From an uncultured Dyadobacter sp. (GTDB lineage: Bacteria; Bacteroidota; Bacteroidia; Cytophagales; Spirosomataceae), in NCBI RefSeq assembly GCF_946482605.1, contig NZ_CAMLSE010000018.1, positions 111,891 to 175,890 on the forward strand: 64,000 nucleotides of DNA, read 5' to 3'. A program made the position numbers and the translations under genes. The notes beneath the pieces were generated by a model. It worked only from the letters and a program-made list of their open reading frames with translations, was not told the origin of the DNA and did not search any database. Below, piece after piece: positions 7,956 to 17,508 of the stretch (the stretch's first letter is position 1; each line of letters opens with the position of its first letter).

Positions 7956-9491
7956 ATGTTTATGAAAACAAATTGGAAAGGTTTGGTGTTGGTTGGGTTG
8001 ATTTCAAGTGCGTCAACCCTGGCTGGCCTTAAACTCATAAGTTCTGATAGTGATAGAGATGTAATTTTTAAAGAAGCCCCTTCAGAGTCCATTGCCCGTT
8101 TCACATCGGCAGGAGCTCCGGCGGGCGCACCGGGAGATTTTGTGTACGCTGCGGAAGCAACCACTCCGACGGTCGTTCACATCAAATCGACCGTGACTCG
8201 TCAGCAGTCGCGCGGTCAGCAAATTCCTGATATATTCCGGGATTTCTTCGGTGATGACTTTGGCGGCGGGGGCCGGGGCCCTCAGCAGTCGGAAGCAACG
8301 GGTTCGGGCGTGATCATCGCAAATGACGGTTATATCGTTACCAACAACCACGTCGTGGAAGGTGCACAGGAGCTGGAAGTTACGTTGCATAACAAACGCA
8401 AATTCAGGGCAAAAGTGATCGGTACCGACCCTTCTACGGATATCGCGGTGATCAAGGTCGATGCGAAAGACCTGCCTGCGGTAACGCTGGGTAATTCAGA
8501 TGCGGTAAAAGTTGGAGAATGGGTGGTGGCAGTTGGTAATCCTTTCAATCTGGAATCGACAGTTACAGCAGGTATCGTGAGTGCGAAAGGTCGTGGTTTG
8601 GGTATCATCGGGCAGTCGAGCCGTCGTAACAACATGACGCCGACTTCTGCCGCAGCGGGCGATTCTCCTTTGGAATCGTTTATCCAAACTGATGCGGTTG
8701 TCAATCCAGGTAATAGCGGCGGTGCACTGGTGAACCTAAAAGGTGAGTTAATCGGTATCAATACTGCCATTGCAAGCCCTACCGGTAGTTTCGCAGGTTA
8801 TGCTTTTGCTGTTCCTTCAAGCATTGTAAAAAAAGTATCCAGCGATCTGATCAAATTCGGTAACGTACAACGGGGATACCTCGGAATTTCACTCGATGAC
8901 CTGGATAGCAGAAAAGCAGAAGAGTACGGTGTAAAGGTCAATGACGGCGTATATGTTCGCGATTTCACCGAAAATAGCGCTGCAAAAGCGGGAGGGGTTA
9001 GTAAGGGCGATGTGATCGTAAAAGTAGATGGTGTGAACATTCATTCTGTTCCCGAACTGCAGCAGTCGATCGGTCTGCACAAGCCTGGCGATAAGGTTAA
9101 TCTGACTGTGAACCGGGAAGGAAAAGAAAAGGATCTGACCATTACGTTGCGTAACCGCACCGGCGGCTCGGAAATCATCAAACGCGATGAAACTGCTGCC
9201 ATTATGAGTGCTTTGGGTGCCCAGTTCGGAAACCTGAGTGACCAGGAAAAGCAGAGATTGTCACGTTACAAGATTGACGGCGGTGTGAAAGTGCTTTCAA
9301 TCGAAGGTGGAAAATTTGCGCGGTCACAAGTTGAGGAAGGATTTATCATCACCAAGGTGAACGGCAAGGCGGTTAAAACTGTGAAGGATTTCGAATCGGC
9401 CATTGCGGGTAAAGAGGAATCAATGGTTCAGTTCGAAGGACTTTATCCGGATGCACCCTACGATATCTATTCATTCGGTTTCCGTTTGTAA
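7956..9491 (+). CDS. Periplasmic serine protease, DegP/HtrA (Do) family
   Basis: This trypsin-like protease and chaperone handles misfolded proteins in the periplasm. The N-terminal hydrophobic segment (about residues 7-27) is a signal peptide or anchor. The triad is His132 (TNNHVV), Asp162 (STDIAVIKV) and Ser254 (NPGNSGGALVN). Two PDZ domains follow, about residues 300-390 and 420-505. The second codon choice, ATG at 7962, is equally possible because the protein begins M-F-M-K. A bidirectional terminator follows, and the nearby hsp20 gene suggests a shared stress role. Confidence 0.95.
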   Translation: MFMKTNWKGLVLVGLISSASTLAGLKLISSDSDRDVIFKEAPSESIARFTSAGAPAGAPGDFVYAAEATTPTVVHIKSTVTRQQSRGQQIPDIFRDFFGDDFGGGGRGPQQSEATGSGVIIANDGYIVTNNHVVEGAQELEVTLHNKRKFRAKVIGTDPSTDIAVIKVDAKDLPAVTLGNSDAVKVGEWVVAVGNPFNLESTVTAGIVSAKGRGLGIIGQSSRRNNMTPTSAAAGDSPLESFIQTDAVVNPGNSGGALVNLKGELIGINTAIASPTGSFAGYAFAVPSSIVKKVSSDLIKFGNVQRGYLGISLDDLDSRKAEEYGVKVNDGVYVRDFTENSAAKAGGVSKGDVIVKVDGVNIHSVPELQQSIGLHKPGDKVNLTVNREGKEKDLTITLRNRTGGSEIIKRDETAAIMSALGAQFGNLSDQEKQRLSRYKIDGGVKVLSIEGGKFARSQVEEGFIITKVNGKAVKTVKDFESAIAGKEESMVQFEGLYPDAPYDIYSFGFRL

Positions 9492-9513
9492 ATAAGCTTG
9501 GAAATAAATTAAG

Positions 9514-9544
9514 AAAGGGCTGCGAAATTTTTTCGCAGCCCTTT
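9514..9544. terminator. Bidirectional terminator between htrA-like gene and pseudouridine synthase gene
   Basis: A 13-bp perfect stem (9514-9526 with 9532-9544) with a 5-base loop sits between the two convergent genes. T-rich flanks on both sides suit termination from either direction. Confidence 0.85.
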
Positions 9545-9564
9545 CGCATTCTTATAGATTCCGC

Positions 9565-11304
9565 TTACAGCAAGAATTTCAGTTTAATAACTTCTTTTTC
9601 AGTCAGGAAGCGCCATTTGCCACGAGGCAGCTCTTTCTTATTCAAACCGGCAAACACGGTACGGTCGAGTTTCTGAACTTCATAACCCAGGTGTTCGAAC
9701 ATTCTCCTTACGATACGATTGCGTCCGCTGTGAATCTCTAAACCTACCACCTGCGCATCGGGGGTGACGATCCCAACTTCGTCCGGGCGAATAAAACCGT
9801 CTTCCAGTTCCACGCCGTGTTGCAGAGATTCGAAATCTTCCGTCGTGATCGGTTTATCCAATTCCGCCTGGTAAATTTTCTTGATACCGCTTGACGGGTG
9901 CGTCAGCTTTTCTGCCAATTCTCCATCATTGGTAAGCAGTAACAAACCGGTCGTGTTGCGATCCAGGCGTCCAACCGGATATACGCGCTCGGAGCAGGCT
10001 CCTTGAATCAGGTCCAGCACAGTTTTACGCTCTTCCGGATCGTCGGTAGTGGTAATGTAATCCTTCGGTTTGTTGATCAGGATATATACCATTTTTTCGG
10101 GATTCAGAGCCTTCTTGCCGTATTTCACCACATCCGTCGGCATCACTTTATAGCCCATTTCAGTAATGATCTTGCCATTAACAGAAATCTGACCGGAGGA
10201 AATGAGCTCGTCGGCTTCCCGTCGTGAGCAAATACCTGCGTTGGCAATGTAACGGTTCAGCCTGATCTCGCCGTTTTCTTTCTCTTCTTTATGCCTGGAC
10301 GTTTTCTTACTCTCATAATGGTCCAGATTGTACCGGGGAGCGGTTTCATAGCGGCCTACACGCCTGTCTAGTCCGCTGCGATCCTCAGTGGTGTCTTCCT
10401 GGAACCGCGACCGGTATGGTCTTTCGCTACGATCGTCTCTATCGTCTTTTTTTTTAAATGACGGCCTTTCACCTTCGCTACGACCTGCCGGACGTGCGGG
10501 GCGTTCATCTCTGGACTTGAACTCGCGCTGGCCGCTATCTCTGTCAGACCTTGGCCTGAATTCACGGTCGCTATGATCTCTTTCGAATCTAGGCTTAAAT
10601 TCGCGTTCGTTATTGTCTCTGTCTGATCTAGGCCTAAACTCGCGTTCGTTATTGTCTCTGTCCGACCTTGGCCTAAATTCACGTTCGTTATTACCTCTAT
10701 CGGATCTCGGTTTGAACTCGCGTTCGGCATTATCCCTTTCTGGCCTCGACCTGAATTCACGCTCGTCGTTATCCCTGTCAAACCGCGGCTTGAACTCCCG
10801 GTTGCGGTCACTTCCTCCCGACCGGGCTCTTTCAGGGCGGTCACCAAAGGATCTCCTGTCGCCAGGACGTGCATCATCACGGGGTGTCGACGGGCGGAAA
10901 CTGCGCTCGGAACCTGATTTACCAAACTCTTTCTTGCCAAAATCCTTCTTGAAGCGGGGTTCGGAGGAATCGCCTTCACGACGGAATGGACGCTGGCTAT
11001 CGCCTTTGGGCGAGCCATATTTCTTGAAATCCGGCTTGTCGAAGCGTGGCTTGTCAAAACGCGGCTTGTCGAAGTTCGGGCGATCTTCCCTTGGCTTTTC
11101 ATGATCAAAACCAGGACGCGCTTTTTGCCCCTTGTTTTCGGTAGATCCGGAAAATTTCAGACTGGATTTTTTGATGCTTGGCTTGCTGAACCGGCTTTCG
11201 GTCTCCGGTTTTGTGCGTTTGAAGAAGCCGCCTCCGGCACTTTTAGAGCCTCCGGCTGATGGGCGGGAGCTGTTGCCGCCTCTTGTGTTGTTTCTGTTTC
11301 TCAT
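9565..11304 (-). CDS. RluB/RsuA-family pseudouridine synthase with a long repetitive charged N-terminus
   Basis: The C-terminal 230 residues form a normal large- or small-subunit rRNA pseudouridine synthase: an S4 RNA-binding domain (about 347-395) and a catalytic domain with GRLD, where Asp448 is the catalytic residue, and a later GRNRIVRRM block. The first ~340 residues are low-complexity, rich in Arg, Asp, Glu, Phe and Gly, and probably disordered and RNA-binding. Residues 169-272 are eight copies of a 13-residue unit of the form REF+PRSDRDNNE. Related enzymes in Bacteroidota often carry charged extensions, but copy number and order here are worth noting. The rRNA target is not known. Confidence 0.9.
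   Translation of the reverse strand: MRNRNNTRGGNSSRPSAGGSKSAGGGFFKRTKPETESRFSKPSIKKSSLKFSGSTENKGQKARPGFDHEKPREDRPNFDKPRFDKPRFDKPDFKKYGSPKGDSQRPFRREGDSSEPRFKKDFGKKEFGKSGSERSFRPSTPRDDARPGDRRSFGDRPERARSGGSDRNREFKPRFDRDNDEREFRSRPERDNAEREFKPRSDRGNNEREFRPRSDRDNNEREFRPRSDRDNNEREFKPRFERDHSDREFRPRSDRDSGQREFKSRDERPARPAGRSEGERPSFKKKDDRDDRSERPYRSRFQEDTTEDRSGLDRRVGRYETAPRYNLDHYESKKTSRHKEEKENGEIRLNRYIANAGICSRREADELISSGQISVNGKIITEMGYKVMPTDVVKYGKKALNPEKMVYILINKPKDYITTTDDPEERKTVLDLIQGACSERVYPVGRLDRNTTGLLLLTNDGELAEKLTHPSSGIKKIYQAELDKPITTEDFESLQHGVELEDGFIRPDEVGIVTPDAQVVGLEIHSGRNRIVRRMFEHLGYEVQKLDRTVFAGLNKKELPRGKWRFLTEKEVIKLKFLL
10489..10800 (-). repeat. Eight tandem 39-bp coding repeats
   Basis: Eight consecutive 39-bp units encode variants of a 13-residue motif beginning REF. 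Two central units are identical at the protein level (REFRPRSDRDNNE). The outer units have diverged. Such arrays can change copy number by slippage or recombination. Confidence 0.85.
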
Positions 11305-11462
11305 TAGGAATGCAGTATCACTACTGGATTTATTTCCTCTTACAAATTTACCTTGTAACCGATTAGTGCTTTTATTCGCACAAAATGGTTTGAATCGCCA
11401 CTAAAACTGGTTAGCCAACGTATCTGATGGTCAGAGTACTATTGTTATTAACAATTAGCCTG

Positions 11463-11470
11463 CAAAGATA
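11463..11470 (-). promoter_or_regulatory. Candidate -7 element for the pseudouridine synthase gene
   Basis: A perfect TATCTTTG on the minus strand lies 159 bp upstream of the start. No clear TTTG is visible at the -33 distance, so it is only a candidate. The rest of the 288-bp gap (11305-11592) holds a weak hairpin at 11552-11569 upstream of the synthetase gene and nothing else clear. Confidence 0.4.
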
Positions 11471-11592
11471 CGGGAATTTTTTGAGTAAATATTTTTGAAT
11501 GTGTTTATGTCAAAAATGATATGAAAACGTTTATAAGTACTATCAGAGAAGAGGTGTGTGGTGACACCTTTTCGCTAAACCTTCTTGAATGA

Positions 11593-13548
11593 ATGATTAT
11601 GTCAGCAGAGGTGCAGGCTCAACCCTTGTGGAAGCCGGGAAGAGTTCTATTGGAGCAGTCCAATCTGAAAAAATATATGGACTGGCTTTTTGTAAAGAAG
11701 GGGCTTTATTTTCGCTCTTATCACGATCTCTGGGAATGGTCGGTCACGGATCTGGAAGATTTCTGGGAGAGCCTGTGGCATTATTTCAATATCAAATCCC
11801 ATGATTTATATCTTGAAGTGCTTCAAAAACCCATTAGCGGGTTGATTGGGACCCGTTGGTTCACCAGATCTAAACTGAACTACGCAGAGCACATTTTCAG
11901 AAATAAAACGAAAGACCGTCCAGCCATCCTGTTCCAATCCGAAAGGTCAGAACTATCGGAAATCTCCTGGGAACAGCTGGAAGCCAGCGTTGCCGCGGTA
12001 TCTACATGGCTCAGGCAGCGTGGTGTGAAGCCGGGCGACCGGGTAGCGGCTGTTCTGCCCAATATACCGGAGGCCGTGGTGGCGTTTCTGGCCACTAATG
12101 CAGTAGGGGCGGTGTGGTCATCCTGTTCCCCCGATTTTGGAAAGCCGGCCATTACAGAACGCTTCTCGCAGATTGAACCAAAAGTTCTTTTTACGGTGGA
12201 CGGGTATGTTTATGGCGGCAAAAGCTACGACATCACTTCCTTTGCAGGAGAGCTCTCGGCGTCGCTGCCTTCGGTAAAAGACACGGTTTTGATCCAAAAC
12301 GTCTACTCAGAAACTCGGCCCGATCGTTTCACAGCATGGGACGACATCCTGCATGTGGAGCATTTCGGGATCGATTTTGAACCCGTTCCTTTCAACCATC
12401 CGATCTGGATTCTGTATTCTTCGGGTACCACCGCCAAGCCGAAAGCCATAACACACGGTGTAGGCGGTTGTTTGCTGGAACATATGAAGGCTTTGGCGCT
12501 CCACCAGAATGTGAAGCCTGGTGACCGGTATTTTTGGTATTCCACTACTGGTTGGATGATGTGGAACTACGCATTGGGCTCTATGTTGTCCGGTGCCACG
12601 CTGGTAATTTACGATGGAGCACCCGCGTTCCCATCTTCTCAGGTGCTCTGGACACTGGCCGAACGAGCCAGGATCACCCATTTCGGTAGTGGCGCTGCCT
12701 ACTATATCGCGTCTATGAAAAATGGGGTGAGCATTACTTCCGACCGGCTTAATCATCTCGAAACAATCGGATCTACCGGCTCACCCTTGCCGCCGGAAGC
12801 ATTTGAATGGATTTATAAACAGGTCAAAAAAGATGTGTGGCTGATTTCCCTGAGCGGGGGCACGGACGTGTGCAGCGCATTCGTGGGTGGGTGTCCGCTT
12901 TTGCCGGTCTACGCGGGAGAAATTCAATGCCGCATGCTGGGTGCCAGAATCGAGGCATTTGACGAAGACGGCCAACCGGTTTTGAATGAATTGGGAGAGA
13001 TGGTGATCACACAGCCAATGCCTTCCATGCCCATCTATTTCTGGGGCGATGACCATGACGAGAAATACCTTTCGAGCTATTTCGAAATGTATCCGAATGT
13101 GTGGCGTCATGGTGACTGGATCAGAATTACCGACAGGAAATCGGTGATCATTCAGGGCCGTTCGGATGCCACGCTCAACCGCGGGGGCGTGCGTATCGGT
13201 ACAGCGGAAATTTACCGGGCCGTGGAGAGCATTCCCGAAATCAGGGACAGTCTTGCAGTATACCTCGAAAAATCAAACGGGGAAGGCACGATTTCGCTTT
13301 TTGTGGTGCTGGCGAAGGATAAGCAATTGACCGAAAACCTAAAACAGCAGATCCGGGATACATTGCGGACACAGTACAGCCCGCGTCACGTTCCCGACAC
13401 GATAGAGCAGGTAGGGGATATTCCCTACACGATTAATGGCAAGAAAATGGAGGCACCGATGAAGCGGATATTAATGGGACAGGACCCTGCGAAATGCATC
13501 AATATCGATACCATGCGCAATCCGGAGTCACTAAAAGCTTTTATCTGA
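11593..13548 (+). CDS. Acetoacetyl-CoA synthetase
   Basis: This ANL-superfamily enzyme activates acetoacetate to acetoacetyl-CoA using ATP, feeding ketone bodies or PHB-derived carbon into lipid metabolism. The 651-residue length is typical. The adenylation P-loop LYSSGTTAKPKAITHG and the A-motif TTGWMMWN are present, and the C-terminal lysine motif N-G-K-K-M-E-A-P-x-K-R distinguishes this family from acetyl-CoA synthetase. The N-terminal block beginning PLWKPG is also characteristic. Two Met codons (11593, 11599) could start it. Confidence 0.93.
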   Translation: MIMSAEVQAQPLWKPGRVLLEQSNLKKYMDWLFVKKGLYFRSYHDLWEWSVTDLEDFWESLWHYFNIKSHDLYLEVLQKPISGLIGTRWFTRSKLNYAEHIFRNKTKDRPAILFQSERSELSEISWEQLEASVAAVSTWLRQRGVKPGDRVAAVLPNIPEAVVAFLATNAVGAVWSSCSPDFGKPAITERFSQIEPKVLFTVDGYVYGGKSYDITSFAGELSASLPSVKDTVLIQNVYSETRPDRFTAWDDILHVEHFGIDFEPVPFNHPIWILYSSGTTAKPKAITHGVGGCLLEHMKALALHQNVKPGDRYFWYSTTGWMMWNYALGSMLSGATLVIYDGAPAFPSSQVLWTLAERARITHFGSGAAYYIASMKNGVSITSDRLNHLETIGSTGSPLPPEAFEWIYKQVKKDVWLISLSGGTDVCSAFVGGCPLLPVYAGEIQCRMLGARIEAFDEDGQPVLNELGEMVITQPMPSMPIYFWGDDHDEKYLSSYFEMYPNVWRHGDWIRITDRKSVIIQGRSDATLNRGGVRIGTAEIYRAVESIPEIRDSLAVYLEKSNGEGTISLFVVLAKDKQLTENLKQQIRDTLRTQYSPRHVPDTIEQVGDIPYTINGKKMEAPMKRILMGQDPAKCINIDTMRNPESLKAFI

Positions 13549-13684
13549 CGCAAACGCTTACAAGCGGGCGGCATGAGCGCCGATTGACCGCATTACTTGC
13601 ATTCGGCAACCAAAATTGTTTAATTCACGTTAGCGAAAATATTCCTCAGGCAACGCACATCCCATACTCCTAATTTTAACCGGT

Positions 13685-15388
13685 ATGAACCCAGAAAATC
13701 CCAAAGCCCCTATTCAAAACTCAAAGTCAGTGGTGCGTTTGCCTATCATAATCGCAATTACACTGGCGGCGGGAGTTCTGCTGGGGAGCACTTTTTTCAG
13801 CGGCGGGCGGAAGCTCTCGGATGTTGCGAAAGGGTACAGTAAATTCAGGGAGGTGCTGATGCTCGTGGAGAATAATTATGTGGATTCCGTTAATACCGAT
13901 GAACTGGTCGATTTCTCGATCTCCAAAATGCTCGAAAAGCTCGATCCGCATACTGCTTACTTCAATGCGGAAGAGGCTACGGCGGCACGTTCGCAGTTGG
14001 AATCGGGCTTCGATGGTATCGGCGTGGAGTTCAACATTTATAATGATACGGTGTACGTGGTGACACCATTGAGCGGAGGGCCGTCGGAGGCTGCCGGAAT
14101 TCAGAGCGGTGACCGCATTATTTCTGTCAATAAAGAAAATCTTTCCGGCCCGGGTGTTACCAATGCGCAGGTTTACAAGCTGCTGCGAGGCAAAAGAGGA
14201 ACGAAAGTCGATCTGGCGATCGAGCGCGTGGGATTGAAGGACAAGATGAATTTTGCAGTGGTCAGAGACCGCATTCCTACCTATTCGGTGGACGCGGCCT
14301 ATATGGTCGACCAGGAAATCGGTTATATCAAAGTAAGCCGCTTCTCCGAGACTACCTTCGATGAGTTCAAGTCGGCATTGAAAACACTCAAAGCGGGGGG
14401 GCTCAAAAACCTTATCCTCGACTTGCGCGGCAATCCGGGAGGCTATATGGAGCGGGCTACGAGCATGGCCGACGAGTTTATTTCGGGAGACAAATTGTTG
14501 GTTTATACCGAGGGAAAAGACAGTCGTTTTGACCGTAAGACGCGTTCTCACGTGGACGGGCTTTTCGAGCAGGGGCCGTTGATCGTCCTGGTGGACGAAG
14601 GCAGCGCTTCCGCTTCCGAAATCCTTGCAGGTGCATTGCAGGACCACGACCGGGCATTGGTGGTAGGCAGGAGGTCGTACGGAAAAGGGCTGGTACAGAT
14701 GCCGATTAAATTATCGGATGGCTCCGAGTTGCGGTTAACGATTTCGAGATACTACACACCAAGCGGCCGTAGCATTCAGAAGCCCTATGAAATGGGTAAG
14801 GGTGAAGATTACAGCCAGGACCTGAGTCACCGCTACGAAAGTGGAGAGCTATTCAATGCGGATAGCATCAAGTTTGACAAGAGCAAGGTCTACAAAACGG
14901 ATGGCGGACGCATTGTATACGGCGGTGGCGGCATTACACCTGATATCTTTGTCGCCAAAGATACATTGATGAACAGTAAGTACCTGTTTGAGCTGTATTC
15001 GAAGAACATTATCCGAGAATATGCGTTGCGCTACGCCAACGAGAACCAGAAAAAACTGGAAAAGCAGCCTTTCAGCGAGTTTTTGAAGTCTTTCCAGATA
15101 TCCGATGCTATGCTGGCTGAGCTGGTAAAGGATGCGTCGAAATCCGGAATCAAGCCCAATGAAAAAGAACTGAACCTTTCGAAATCAATCATAACTTCAC
15201 AAACGAAAGCCATTATCGGTCGCTATGTGTGGGGAAGAAAGCAAAAGAGCGGCTTGAACAACGAGGTGTTCCAGGTGCTTAACCCGACAGATAATGTCTA
15301 TCAGCAGGCTGTACAACTGTTCAGCCAGGCAGCGCAGCTCGAAAAAGGTAAATTCAGCAGCCTCAACATTCCCAAAGAAAGAAAATAG
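13685..15388 (+). CDS. ctpA: Carboxyl-terminal processing peptidase, S41 family (CtpA-like)
   Basis: This periplasmic protease cleaves near protein C-termini. A membrane anchor spans about residues 18-38, a PDZ domain about 105-190, and the S41 catalytic domain follows. The Ser/Lys dyad is probably Ser309 in GSASASEI and Lys334 in YGKGLVQ; their 25-residue spacing matches Prc. The C-terminal ~150 residues are an extra helical region common in Bacteroidota members. A 136-bp gap separates it from the synthetase, and an SDR gene starts 37 bp later. Confidence 0.94.
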   Translation: MNPENPKAPIQNSKSVVRLPIIIAITLAAGVLLGSTFFSGGRKLSDVAKGYSKFREVLMLVENNYVDSVNTDELVDFSISKMLEKLDPHTAYFNAEEATAARSQLESGFDGIGVEFNIYNDTVYVVTPLSGGPSEAAGIQSGDRIISVNKENLSGPGVTNAQVYKLLRGKRGTKVDLAIERVGLKDKMNFAVVRDRIPTYSVDAAYMVDQEIGYIKVSRFSETTFDEFKSALKTLKAGGLKNLILDLRGNPGGYMERATSMADEFISGDKLLVYTEGKDSRFDRKTRSHVDGLFEQGPLIVLVDEGSASASEILAGALQDHDRALVVGRRSYGKGLVQMPIKLSDGSELRLTISRYYTPSGRSIQKPYEMGKGEDYSQDLSHRYESGELFNADSIKFDKSKVYKTDGGRIVYGGGGITPDIFVAKDTLMNSKYLFELYSKNIIREYALRYANENQKKLEKQPFSEFLKSFQISDAMLAELVKDASKSGIKPNEKELNLSKSIITSQTKAIIGRYVWGRKQKSGLNNEVFQVLNPTDNVYQQAVQLFSQAAQLEKGKFSSLNIPKERK

Positions 15389-15424
15389 TATCACTCCACA
15401 TTTTTAGTAACGAATCCGTATCCA

Positions 15425-16177
15425 ATGTCCCGTATTGCATTAATCACCGGCGCTACATCCGGTATAGGAAAGGCCACGGCAGAGGCATTTGCCGGCGCCG
15501 GAATAGACCTTATTTTATGCGGCCGTCGCAAAAACCGGCTTGATGAGGTAGCCGCAGAGCTATCTTCGAAAGTGAAAGTAACGACGCTGATTTTTGATGT
15601 CCGTAACAATGGGGAAGTGTCTGCGATGGTGAATTCCCTTCCCGACGAGTGGAAAAATATTGATATTCTGGTCAACAATGCGGGCAATGCGCATGGAATG
15701 GGGACGCTGGATGAGGGTGATACGGAAGATTGGGACGCGATGATCGACGGCAATGTAAAAGGGCTTTTGTATGTTTCCAAAGCCATCATTCCATTATTGC
15801 TGGAACGGGGCAAAGGACACATCGTTAATATCAGTTCCATTGCCGGTAAACAGACCTACGTAAATGGGGCGGTTTATTGTGCGTCCAAAGCAGCGGTAGA
15901 GGTGATCAGCGAAGGAATGCGCCTCGAACTGACGCAGCACGGGGTCAAGGTTACCAACGTCGCTCCCGGCGCGGTGGAAACTGAATTTTCGCTTGTCCGC
16001 TTCAAGGGAGACGAAGGCAGGGCAGAAAAAGTGTATCAGGGTTTTGAACCGCTGCAAGCCGGTGACATCGCAGATGCGATTCTTTACGCAGTCAATGCCC
16101 CTGACCGCGTTACGATTGCCGATATTACGATACTGGCCGGTGCGCAATCCACCGCAACCACAATTCATCGGAAGTAG
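15425..16177 (+). CDS. Short-chain dehydrogenase/reductase, YdfG-like
   Basis: This is a classical NAD(P)-dependent SDR of 250 residues. It shows the cofactor motif TGATSGIG near the N-terminus, NNAGNAHG, the catalytic Ser in the VNISSIAG block, and the Y-x3-K pair in YCASKAA. The closest characterised relatives I recognise are the 3-hydroxy-acid (serine/allo-threonine) dehydrogenases of the YdfG group, based on the overall motif spacing. The substrate is an inference. It follows ctpA by 37 bp. Confidence 0.88.
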   Translation: MSRIALITGATSGIGKATAEAFAGAGIDLILCGRRKNRLDEVAAELSSKVKVTTLIFDVRNNGEVSAMVNSLPDEWKNIDILVNNAGNAHGMGTLDEGDTEDWDAMIDGNVKGLLYVSKAIIPLLLERGKGHIVNISSIAGKQTYVNGAVYCASKAAVEVISEGMRLELTQHGVKVTNVAPGAVETEFSLVRFKGDEGRAEKVYQGFEPLQAGDIADAILYAVNAPDRVTIADITILAGAQSTATTIHRK

Positions 16178-16239
16178 AATTTTCTTTGGCTTTTGGCCCT
16201 CATTCGGAGAGGAATTGATACCTTTGTCAGTCTTTTTTG

Positions 16240-16272
16240 ACTTCTGACTTCCATAAAGTGGAAGTCAGAAGT
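16240..16272 (+). other. Perfect 14-bp hairpin just before the MFS transporter start
   Basis: ACTTCTGACTTCCA (16240-16253) and its exact complement (16259-16272) form a stem with a 5-base loop. It ends 6 bp before the ATG at 16279. T residues precede the stem rather than follow it, so it is not a plus-strand terminator. It may control translation of the transporter or stop antisense transcripts. Confidence 0.6.
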
Positions 16273-16278
16273 AATCGA

Positions 16279-17496
16279 ATGCTTATGAAAAGTGTCAATC
16301 AAAGTTCCGTTACCGCGGTTTCTTCTTCTGAAACTGTATTTCCCATTCTGCTGGCTCTGAGTTTCTCGCATTTGCTGAACGACACAATGCAGTCCCTCAT
16401 TCCATCCATTTACCCGATGGTGAAGGAGTCGTTCCGGCTCAATTTTTCTCAGATCGGCCTCATTACCTTTACATTTCAGGTTAGTGCGTCGGTTTTTCAG
16501 CCTCTTGTAGGTTCATTTACGGACAAGCGGCCACAGCCTTATGCATTGGCGGTCGGGATGTGTTTTACATTACTCGGACTGATCTCGCTTTCGCTGGCCG
16601 ATAGCTTCCACATTGTGTTACTATCTGTGGGGCTGATCGGGATTGGGTCGGCTGTGTTTCATCCGGAGGCGTCGCGGGTTGCGCGTATGGCGTCCGGAGG
16701 TAAGCATGGGATGGCGCAATCGCTGTTCCAGGTGGGCGGTAATGCGGGAAGTTCGCTGGGGCCTTTGCTTGCGGCATTGATTCTGTTGCCTTATGGCCGT
16801 TTTCAGGTGATCTGGTTTTCACTTGTAGCGCTCCTGGCCATTGTCATTCTTTCATGGGTAGGCGGTTGGTATAAACAAAACCTGGGCAGCGTTGTGAAAA
16901 AGGCTTCCGGGGCGGTGAGGCAGGAAGCAAGTATCCCGAAAAGCAAGGTCGTGGTCTCGATCGCGATTCTTCTCCTTCTGATCTTTTCGAAATACATTTA
17001 CATGGCCAGTATTTCAAGCTATTTCACTTTTTACCTGATCGATAAATTCGGAGTATCTATCCAAAGCTCACAGATCTATCTGTTTGCGTTCCTGTTTGCC
17101 GTTGCAGCCGGGACCTTCGTAGGCGGGCCGGTGGGAGACAGGATAGGGCGGAAGTATGTGATCTGGATTTCGATCCTGGGCGCTGCTCCATTCGCATTAT
17201 TGCTGCCTTACGTTGATCTGTTCTGGACAGGCGTACTGAGCTGCATTATCGGGCTGATCCTTTCCTCTGCATTCTCGGCGATCCTCGTGTATGCGCAGGA
17301 GCTGATTCCCGGTAAGGTCGGGATGATCGCGGGGCTGTTCTTCGGATTTGCATTTGGCATTGCCGGTATCGGATCGGCTATTCTGGGAACGCTGGCCGAC
17401 AAAACCAGCATCGAATATGTATTCTGGGTTTGTTCGTTTTTGCCGTTGATCGGCCTGTTGACAGGGTTTCTGCCAAACTTGGAGAAGCGCTCGTAA
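16279..17496 (+). CDS. MFS transporter, fosmidomycin-resistance (Fsr) type
   Basis: This inner-membrane protein has about 12 hydrophobic segments and probably exports a drug or metabolite by proton antiport. The opening FPILLALSFSHLLND-like block, the SIYPM segment, and the G-x3-D-R-x-G-R-K loop between helices match the Fsr family. I place the start at the ATG at 16279; a TTG at 16237 extends the frame, but it would run through a perfect hairpin and encode a hydrophilic stub. ATG 16285 is also possible. Confidence 0.85.
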   Translation: MLMKSVNQSSVTAVSSSETVFPILLALSFSHLLNDTMQSLIPSIYPMVKESFRLNFSQIGLITFTFQVSASVFQPLVGSFTDKRPQPYALAVGMCFTLLGLISLSLADSFHIVLLSVGLIGIGSAVFHPEASRVARMASGGKHGMAQSLFQVGGNAGSSLGPLLAALILLPYGRFQVIWFSLVALLAIVILSWVGGWYKQNLGSVVKKASGAVRQEASIPKSKVVVSIAILLLLIFSKYIYMASISSYFTFYLIDKFGVSIQSSQIYLFAFLFAVAAGTFVGGPVGDRIGRKYVIWISILGAAPFALLLPYVDLFWTGVLSCIIGLILSSAFSAILVYAQELIPGKVGMIAGLFFGFAFGIAGIGSAILGTLADKTSIEYVFWVCSFLPLIGLLTGFLPNLEKRS

Positions 17497-17508
17497 GGTC
17501 TTTTTGGT

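Noticed and set aside
10489..10800. CRISPR-like array from regular 39-bp repeats
   Set aside because: The units are coding, contiguous without spacers, and in frame with a known enzyme.
10368..11108. Long open frames in the other phases of the repetitive synthase region
   Set aside because: The repetitive Arg/Asp codons keep several frames open. Only the minus-strand frame joined to the S4 and catalytic domains makes sense.
11552..11569. Hairpin upstream of the acetoacetyl-CoA synthetase gene
   Set aside because: The stem is only 6 bp with no good T tract and no upstream gene on that strand, so it is too weak to call.
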